Assembly (NCBI GenBank): GCA_015067895.1
Contig: SVLP01000045.1
Coordinates: 1 to 16,792, forward strand
Direction: 5' to 3'
DNA: 16,792 nt
From: Oscillospiraceae bacterium
GTDB taxonomy: Bacteria > Bacillota_A > Clostridia > Oscillospirales > Oscillospiraceae
Under the pieces are notes generated by a model. That model did not search any database. It saw only the letters and a program-made list of their open reading frames with translations, and had not been told where the DNA came from. Below, in pieces: positions 12,830 through 16,792 of this stretch. The translations under genes were made by a program, and so were the position numbers. Position 1 is the first letter of the stretch; each line of letters begins with the position of its first letter.

Positions 12830-12855
12830 ACGGGCCCGCCGGATGGCGGGCCCGT
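12830..12855 (-). terminator. Hairpin after the AraC-family gene
   Basis: ACGGGCCCGCC/GGCGGGCCCGT around a 4-nt loop, 15 bp beyond the stop of the leftward gene. No T-run follows directly; the right end of family B copy 3 begins there. Confidence 0.55.
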
Positions 12856-12870
12856 GAATCTTATCTACAA

Positions 12871-14028
12871 TTACCGCACAGACTTGGCATACTCCGTGGG
12901 GGTGATGCCGAACTTGTCCTTGAACTGGCGGGAGAAGTGGTGGACGGTGGAATACTGGAGCGCGGCGGCGATCTCGGTGAAGTTCATGTTGTCCTCCCGG
13001 ATCATCTGCTTGCTTTCCTGGAGCTTGATGCGCCGGACGTATTCGCCGGGGGAGATCTGCAGGTTCTTGCGGAACAGGGCCGTCAGATAGCTGGGGGACA
13101 CATCCACGTGCCGTGCCACCAGAGGAACGGTCAGCTTCTCCCGGACGTGCTCGGAGATGAACTGCTGAGCCCGGCGGATGATCTCATTTTCGGAGTTCAC
13201 CGCGTTGGTGGTGCGCAGCTTGGTTCCGGCAGGGGTGGTCTGCTCCCGCAGCAGCTCCAGCAGGAGCATGGACAGCAGACTGATGACCATGTCGGCGGAA
13301 TAGGCATCCATCCGATCCAGCTCCCGGAGCATCTGCTGCAATACGGGCACGGCAGACTGGGGGATGGTGAATTTGCGGTTGATGAGCTCCTGGGGGTACT
13401 CGCCCGCCAGGTCGAAGGTGACGGTGATGAAGCTGGGGCTCATATCCACATCGGCATACTGCATGTGCCACTGATTGGGGCCATAGAGCACCAGGTCGCC
13501 CTGCTCCAGCAGGATATCCCGGCCGTCGGCCACGGAGTGGAGCGCGCCCTTGTCCACGTAGGTCAGCTCCAGGGGCCCGTGGGCCTCGCCGGGGAAGGTG
13601 AAGCCCTTCTCCTTCTCCTGATAGAAGAAGGTGTAGATGCTGCCGATCTGGATCTGACGGCGGAGCCGGAATTCGTCACCGGCGTTCAGGCGGCCCACCT
13701 CCTGGGGAACCTCGTTGCCCGCCAGCTCCACGGAGGAGTGCTCCTGGTAGGGGTGGACGGCGAAGCGGATGCCGGGCTTGATGCAGACTGCCTTGTCCAG
13801 ATAAAAATGTCGGAAATTCTCGCCCTCGTCAGCCACGGACAGGACGGTCATATTGGAATGATTGCACAGCCAGATCTCCGACTGACATACGAACACCGGG
13901 CATTCGCCCCGGGCGAGCTCCTGCACCTGGCGGCGATCGGCCTTCTGGGCCAGGTCGCGGCCCCGCACCCGCTCGGATTCGATGGTGCCGTAGGTCTGAA
14001 AAGAAAGCTGATTGAGGTTGCTTATCAT
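12871..14028 (-). CDS. AraC-family transcriptional regulator
   Basis: The protein has 385 residues. The last 100 (about 286-385) form the double helix-turn-helix of AraC/XylS regulators (LTVPLVARHVDVSPSYLTAL, then the second helix pair EIAAALQYSTVHHFSRQFKD, ending FGITPTEYAKSVR). Residues about 145-230 look like a cupin ligand-binding domain (GPLELTYVDKGALHSVADGR; LEQGDLVLYGPNQWHMQY). An extra N-terminal part of about 130 residues is of unknown kind. Such regulators usually sense sugars or related small molecules; no target operon is next to it. The ATG at 14028 is chosen because GGAGGCGACAG precedes it; in-frame starts further upstream exist. It has its own promoter. Confidence 0.85.
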   Translation of the reverse strand: MISNLNQLSFQTYGTIESERVRGRDLAQKADRRQVQELARGECPVFVCQSEIWLCNHSNMTVLSVADEGENFRHFYLDKAVCIKPGIRFAVHPYQEHSSVELAGNEVPQEVGRLNAGDEFRLRRQIQIGSIYTFFYQEKEKGFTFPGEAHGPLELTYVDKGALHSVADGRDILLEQGDLVLYGPNQWHMQYADVDMSPSFITVTFDLAGEYPQELINRKFTIPQSAVPVLQQMLRELDRMDAYSADMVISLLSMLLLELLREQTTPAGTKLRTTNAVNSENEIIRRAQQFISEHVREKLTVPLVARHVDVSPSYLTALFRKNLQISPGEYVRRIKLQESKQMIREDNMNFTEIAAALQYSTVHHFSRQFKDKFGITPTEYAKSVR

Positions 14029-14088
14029 ATCTGTCGCCTCCACGGTTCCGTTAAACATAAAACAAAATGGACACAATCGGTCTTTGCT

Positions 14089-14117
14089 ATTATACCAAAC
14101 AAAGTCGAAATATGCAA
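14089..14117 (-). promoter_or_regulatory. Promoter of the AraC-family gene
   Basis: Leftwards: TTGCAT (14112-14117), 17-bp spacer, TATAAT (14089-14094). The likely leader is about 55 nt. Confidence 0.7.
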
Positions 14118-14162
14118 AGGTTATTTTACTTTTTTTACAAAATTTGTCCTATCCTGCGCAAA

Positions 14163-14275
14163 CGGTTGCGGCGGGCGGCGAGTCGCCGCTGACAAACTTG
14201 TCGCACGTCGGCGGAATGGGTTTCGCCCTACGTGTGGTCGTGACAGCCCACGTAATGTAGGGAACGGGCCTTCTC
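14163..14275. repeat. Mosaic of repeat fragments, including a family A end
   Basis: GTAGGGAACGG at about 14257 matches the terminus of family A, but no second end is present, so it is a remnant. Just left of it is a GGCGGAATGGGTTTCGCCCTAC unit (about 14210-14231) and a GGCGGCGAGTCGCCGC palindromic stretch (about 14174-14190). No gene is seen. With the hairpin and family B copy 4 it fills the 590-bp gap between the AraC gene start and obgE. Confidence 0.5.
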
Positions 14276-14284
14276 CTCACGGCA

Positions 14285-14314
14285 AAAGCCCCGATGCTTC
14301 CGCATCGGGGCTTT
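14285..14314. terminator. Terminator-like hairpin without an adjacent gene
   Basis: AAAGCCCCGATGC/GCATCGGGGCTTT forms a perfect 13-bp stem with loop TTCC. It stands directly before family B copy 4, but the nearest gene reading towards it from the left starts leftwards, so no transcript is known to end here. It may belong to the repeat or to a lost gene. Confidence 0.55.
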
Positions 14315-14315
14315 C

Positions 14316-14520
14316 CAGACTGTCAAAGAACCTGATTCTTGGCTCCCCCCTAGGGGGAGCTGTCACGCGAACAGCGTGACTGAGGGGGTGTCCTCCTGTC
14401 TTTTGCGAACGGAACCTTCTGTAATTTACAGTTTCAGAGGAAACCAACGACACCCCCTCCGACCTCGCTGCGCTCGGCCACCTCCCCCTGTGGGGGAGAC
14501 AAGCGTTTTTTGACACTCTG
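14316..14520. repeat. Family B structured repeat, copy 4 (diverged)
   Basis: The ends are CAGACTGTCAAAGAACC and, as reverse complement, CAGAGTGTCAAAAAACG. Subterminal GGCTCCCCCTAGGGGGAGC is mirrored by CCTCCCCCTGTGGGGGAG. It shares the GACCTCGCtgcGCTCGGCCACC part with copy 1 but has a different interior, with a TCACGCgaacaGCGTGA hairpin and CTGTAATTTACAG. It lies downstream of obgE in same orientation as the other copies. Confidence 0.7.
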
Positions 14521-14618
14521 AAAAGATCTCAAGGATCCGCCGTATAACAGAACGACCCCACGCGACCCATAACGACCACCACCGAACCAAGAACAGTTTG
14601 GCTCCGGGCCCTGCCCGG

Positions 14619-15893
14619 TTAGCGCTGATATTCGAACTCGAAATCGTAGATGTCGACGGTGTCGCCGTCCTGGATGCCCATGTCCTCCAGCCGCTGGAAC
14701 AGGCCGGAGCGGCGCAGGAGCAGGTCGAAGTAGTTTCTCGCCTCGTAATCGTCGAAATTGATGTCCTGGATCAGGTTCTCCAGCCACTGGCCGGTGATGA
14801 CCCAGGTGTTGCCCAGGTGCTCAATGGTGAGCTCCGTGGGATCGCCCGCCAGGGGCATGGGAGCCACGTACTCGGGCTCGTAGATGGTCACGGGGGGCAG
14901 CTCCTTCAGCTTCTCCGCCACAACGCGCATCAGGTTCCGGGTACCCTGGGTGGTACCGGCGCTGATCTCATACAGCTCGATGCCCTCCTGGGCCACACGC
15001 TCCCGGAGCCGCTCCAGATTGTCGGACTCGGGATCCATGATGTCGGTCTTGTTGGCCGCCACGATCATGGGCCGGTTGCTCAGATCCACGCTGTAATTCT
15101 TCAGCTCGGCGCAGATGGCGTCGAAATCCTCCACAGGGTCACGGCCCTCGCTGCCGGAGACGTCGATCACGTGCACCAGCAGGCGGCAGCGGTCGATGTG
15201 GCGCAGGAAATCGTGGCCCAGGCCCGCGCCCTCGGCGGCACCCTCGATGATGCCGGGGATGTCGGCCATGACGAAGCTGACGCCCTCCTCCACGTAGATC
15301 ACGCCCAGGTTGGGGAACAATGTGGTGAAGTGATAGTTGGCGATCTTGGGCCGGGCGTTGGAGGTCACACTCAGCAGCGTGGACTTGCCCACGTTGGGGA
15401 AGCCCACCAGACCCACGTCGGCCAGCAGCTTCAGCTCCAGGATGATGTCCTTTTCCTCGCCCTTGCGGCCGGACTTGGCGAACCGGGGCACCTGACGGGT
15501 GGCGGTGGCGTAGTGGCTGTTGCCCCAGCCGCCGCGGCCGCCCTTGGCGATGACGAAATCCTCGCCGGTGGACATGTCCACGATGATCTGATTGGTCTCC
15601 GCGTCCCGGACAACGGTGCCCCGGGGCACGTGGATGACCAGGGGCTCGCCCCGCTTGCCGGCCATCTTGCGGCCCATGCCGTTGACGCCGGAGCCGGCCT
15701 GATACTTGCGCTTGTACCGGAAGTCCAGCAGGGTGGTCAGGTTGTCGTCCACCCGCAGGATGACGCTGCCGCCATGACCGCCGTCGCCGCCGTCGGGGCC
15801 GCCGGAGGCCACATACTTCTCCCGGTGGAAGGCCACCGCACCATCGCCGCCGCGACCGCCGATGACGGTAATTCGTACTTTATCTACAAACAT
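14619..15893 (-). CDS. obgE: Obg/CgtA GTPase
   Basis: The 424-residue protein has the glycine-rich Obg fold at 1-158 (GGRGGDGAVAFHREKYV; GGPDGGDGGHGG), then the G domain with GFPNVGKST (164-172), DIPG (211-214), NKTD (281-284) and SAG (311-313), and a C-terminal OCT-like domain (about 345-424). Obg proteins bind the 50S subunit, act in late ribosome assembly and link to (p)ppGpp. An AAAGGAGG site precedes the ATG. It is the last gene of the rplU-prp-rpmA-obgE series, but a terminator and a hairpin repeat lie between it and rpmA. A small GC hairpin (14604-14618) directly follows the stop. Confidence 0.97.
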   Translation of the reverse strand: MFVDKVRITVIGGRGGDGAVAFHREKYVASGGPDGGDGGHGGSVILRVDDNLTTLLDFRYKRKYQAGSGVNGMGRKMAGKRGEPLVIHVPRGTVVRDAETNQIIVDMSTGEDFVIAKGGRGGWGNSHYATATRQVPRFAKSGRKGEEKDIILELKLLADVGLVGFPNVGKSTLLSVTSNARPKIANYHFTTLFPNLGVIYVEEGVSFVMADIPGIIEGAAEGAGLGHDFLRHIDRCRLLVHVIDVSGSEGRDPVEDFDAICAELKNYSVDLSNRPMIVAANKTDIMDPESDNLERLRERVAQEGIELYEISAGTTQGTRNLMRVVAEKLKELPPVTIYEPEYVAPMPLAGDPTELTIEHLGNTWVITGQWLENLIQDINFDDYEARNYFDLLLRRSGLFQRLEDMGIQDGDTVDIYDFEFEYQR

Positions 15894-15935
15894 CTCAAAA
15901 AATCCTCCTTTAACTAAGGAATGGGGGAATACAAA

Positions 15936-16008
15936 ATGCAGAGTGCTGAGTGCTGAGTGCTGAATTAGGATACCCTTAACTCAGCATTCAGCACTCTGCA
16001 TTCAGCAC
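15936..16008. repeat. ATGCAGAGTGCTGA-type hairpin repeat
   Basis: Positions 15936-15958 and 15979-16001 are 23-bp inverted repeats with one mismatch, around a short centre. The left arm contains the unit GTGCTGA three times in tandem. No coding sequence is seen. It separates rpmA from obgE. Confidence 0.75.
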
Positions 16009-16012
16009 TAAA

Positions 16013-16041
16013 AAAACTGCCGCAGGAACTGCGGCAGTTTT
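16013..16041 (-). terminator. Terminator after rpmA
   Basis: AAAACTGCCGCAG/CTGCGGCAGTTTT with a 3-nt loop and a T-run in the leftward direction, 9 bp after the rpmA stop. It would limit transcription into obgE unless read through. Confidence 0.8.
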
Positions 16042-16050
16042 TGGGGCAAA

Positions 16051-16332
16051 TTACTGTGCAGCGTAAACGGAGCACTGTCTGCGATCCTTGCCCTTGCGCT
16101 CGAACTTGACGGTACCGTCAACCAGAGCGAACAGGGTGTCATCGCTGCCGATGCCGACATTGACGCCGGGATGGATGTGGGTGCCTCTCTGGCGAACCAG
16201 GATGTTGCCGGCCAGAACGAACTGACCATCAGCACGCTTCACGCCCAGGCGCTTGGCCTCGGAATCACGGCCGTTCTTGGTGGAACCGCCGCCCTTATGG
16301 TGAGCGAAGAACTGAATACCAATCTTCAGCAT
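16051..16332 (-). CDS. rpmA: 50S ribosomal protein L27 (bL27) with cleavable N-terminal extension
   Basis: The 93-residue protein begins MLKIGIQFF followed by [15 protein letters not shown]. In Firmicutes the nine-residue extension is cut after FF by the protease Prp so that the mature N-terminus can reach the peptidyl transferase centre. The site is intact here and prp lies immediately upstream, with a 4-nt gap. GGAGGTG inside the end of prp is the ribosome binding site. The rest ([36 protein letters not shown]) is standard L27. Confidence 0.97.
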   Translation of the reverse strand: MLKIGIQFFAHHKGGGSTKNGRDSEAKRLGVKRADGQFVLAGNILVRQRGTHIHPGVNVGIGSDDTLFALVDGTVKFERKGKDRRQCSVYAAQ

Positions 16333-16336
16333 GGTG

Positions 16337-16660
16337 TTACACCTCCAAAACTTCGATATAATCAGGATAGTCGTCCCGCATGCTGCAAAGGGTGAGCATC
16401 ATACCGGCCAACACGGCCTGCACGGTCTCCTCCTCATCGCAGGAGCTGGGAAGCATCAGAGTCACGCGAGCCTGCTCGTCCTTAACTCTGACCTTGGCCT
16501 TGGCGCCGCACACATCGTTGATGGTGGCCTCGGCCATGGTGACAACGGCGCTGACGGCGGCACAGACGATGTCCGCACCCGCTTCCGCGTAGCCGCTGTG
16601 TCCGGAGACGGAGAATCCGGTGATTCGTTCGCCTTCGGTGAAAAATTCACATCTGGTCAT
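16337..16660 (-). CDS. prp: Ribosomal-processing cysteine protease Prp
   Basis: The 107-residue protein carries the signature [22 protein letters not shown], with the catalytic pair H21 and C33. It removes the N-terminal extension of L27, whose gene is next. It starts 3 nt after the rplU stop with no strong ribosome binding site of its own, which points to translational coupling with rplU. Confidence 0.95.
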   Translation of the reverse strand: MTRCEFFTEGERITGFSVSGHSGYAEAGADIVCAAVSAVVTMAEATINDVCGAKAKVRVKDEQARVTLMLPSSCDEEETVQAVLAGMMLTLCSMRDDYPDYIEVLEV

Positions 16661-16663
16661 AGC

Positions 16664-16792
16664 TTACAGAGCGATCTTGGTGATCTCGACCTTGGTGTAG
16701 GGCTGACGATGGCCCATCTTCTTCTTCTCGTTCTTCTTGGGCTTGTACTTCAGGATGGTGATCTTCTTGCCCTTGCCGTTCTTGACGACCTT
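16664..16792 (-). CDS. rplU: 50S ribosomal protein L21 (bL21), C-terminal part only
   Basis: The last 42 codons and the TAA stop are inside the window; the 5' part lies beyond the right edge. The translation [20 protein letters not shown] followed by [17 protein letters not shown] matches the C-terminus of bL21, a 50S protein. It is the first visible gene of the leftward ribosomal operon; the promoter must lie outside the window. Confidence 0.95.
   Translation of the reverse strand, partial: KVVKNGKGKKITILKYKPKKNEKKKMGHRQPYTKVEITKIAL

Noticed and set aside
12937..14379. Long open frame (+) opposite the AraC-family gene
   Set aside because: Antisense shadow; it crosses the promoter and the repeat mosaic, and its product has no recognisable domain.
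14598..15917. Long open frame (+) opposite obgE
   Set aside because: Antisense shadow of an essential, strongly conserved gene.

Overview
The window looks like chromosomal DNA from a fairly GC-rich, anaerobic, gut-type member of the Clostridia (Oscillospiraceae/Ruminococcaceae-like). The reasons are the rplU-prp-rpmA-obgE operon with an L27 that carries a cleavable N-terminal extension (a Firmicutes trait), MocR-type and small metal-handling genes, strong AGGAGG ribosome binding sites, and many structured intergenic repeats. No rRNA, tRNA, CRISPR array, prophage or transposase gene was seen. The genus is not assigned.

Layout. At 1-94 (-) is the 5' end of rpsF with its leader and promoter. 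At 525-1556 (+) is a membrane-anchored MerR-type regulator with a DUF3592-like domain, behind a promoter with the 19-bp spacer typical of MerR targets. From 6482 down to 1826 (-) runs a cluster of four tightly packed genes: thiamine pyrophosphokinase, a MocR/PdxR-type regulator, a cytoplasmic protein joining a ParB/sulfiredoxin-like domain to a BMP/PnrA-like nucleoside-binding domain, and a small metallophosphoesterase. The last pair overlaps by 4 nt.

At 6797-7896 is a divergent nickel-type metal module: a CsoR/InrS-like repressor (-) facing a His-rich metal-binding protein and a CooT-like protein (+), with two promoters and a GC-tract dyad between them. At 8213-9979 (+) is a secreted, split and partly degenerate NodB (polysaccharide deacetylase-like) protein with two related beta-sandwich modules. 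At 10198-10620 (-) is a CBS-pair protein. At 10931-12513 (+) are a TrhA/hemolysin III homologue, a small COG2426 membrane protein and a HIT-family hydrolase. At 12871-14028 (-) is an AraC-family regulator. From 14619 to the right edge (-) lies obgE-rpmA-prp-rplU.

Intergenic DNA holds several repeat families. Family B (four copies, about 200 bp, same orientation) has inverted ends of the form CAGAnTGTCRAAAAA, and its internal hairpins show compensatory base changes between copies. It always begins directly after a terminator-like hairpin. Family A (two full copies, one fragment) has inverted ends starting GTAGGGAACGG. There is also one long GTCATT-type inverted repeat and one ATGCAGAGTGCTGA-type hairpin between rpmA and obgE.

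The most promising unexplained items are the ParB-like/BMP fusion with its overlapping phosphoesterase, the membrane MerR-DUF3592 regulator, and the covarying family B repeats.
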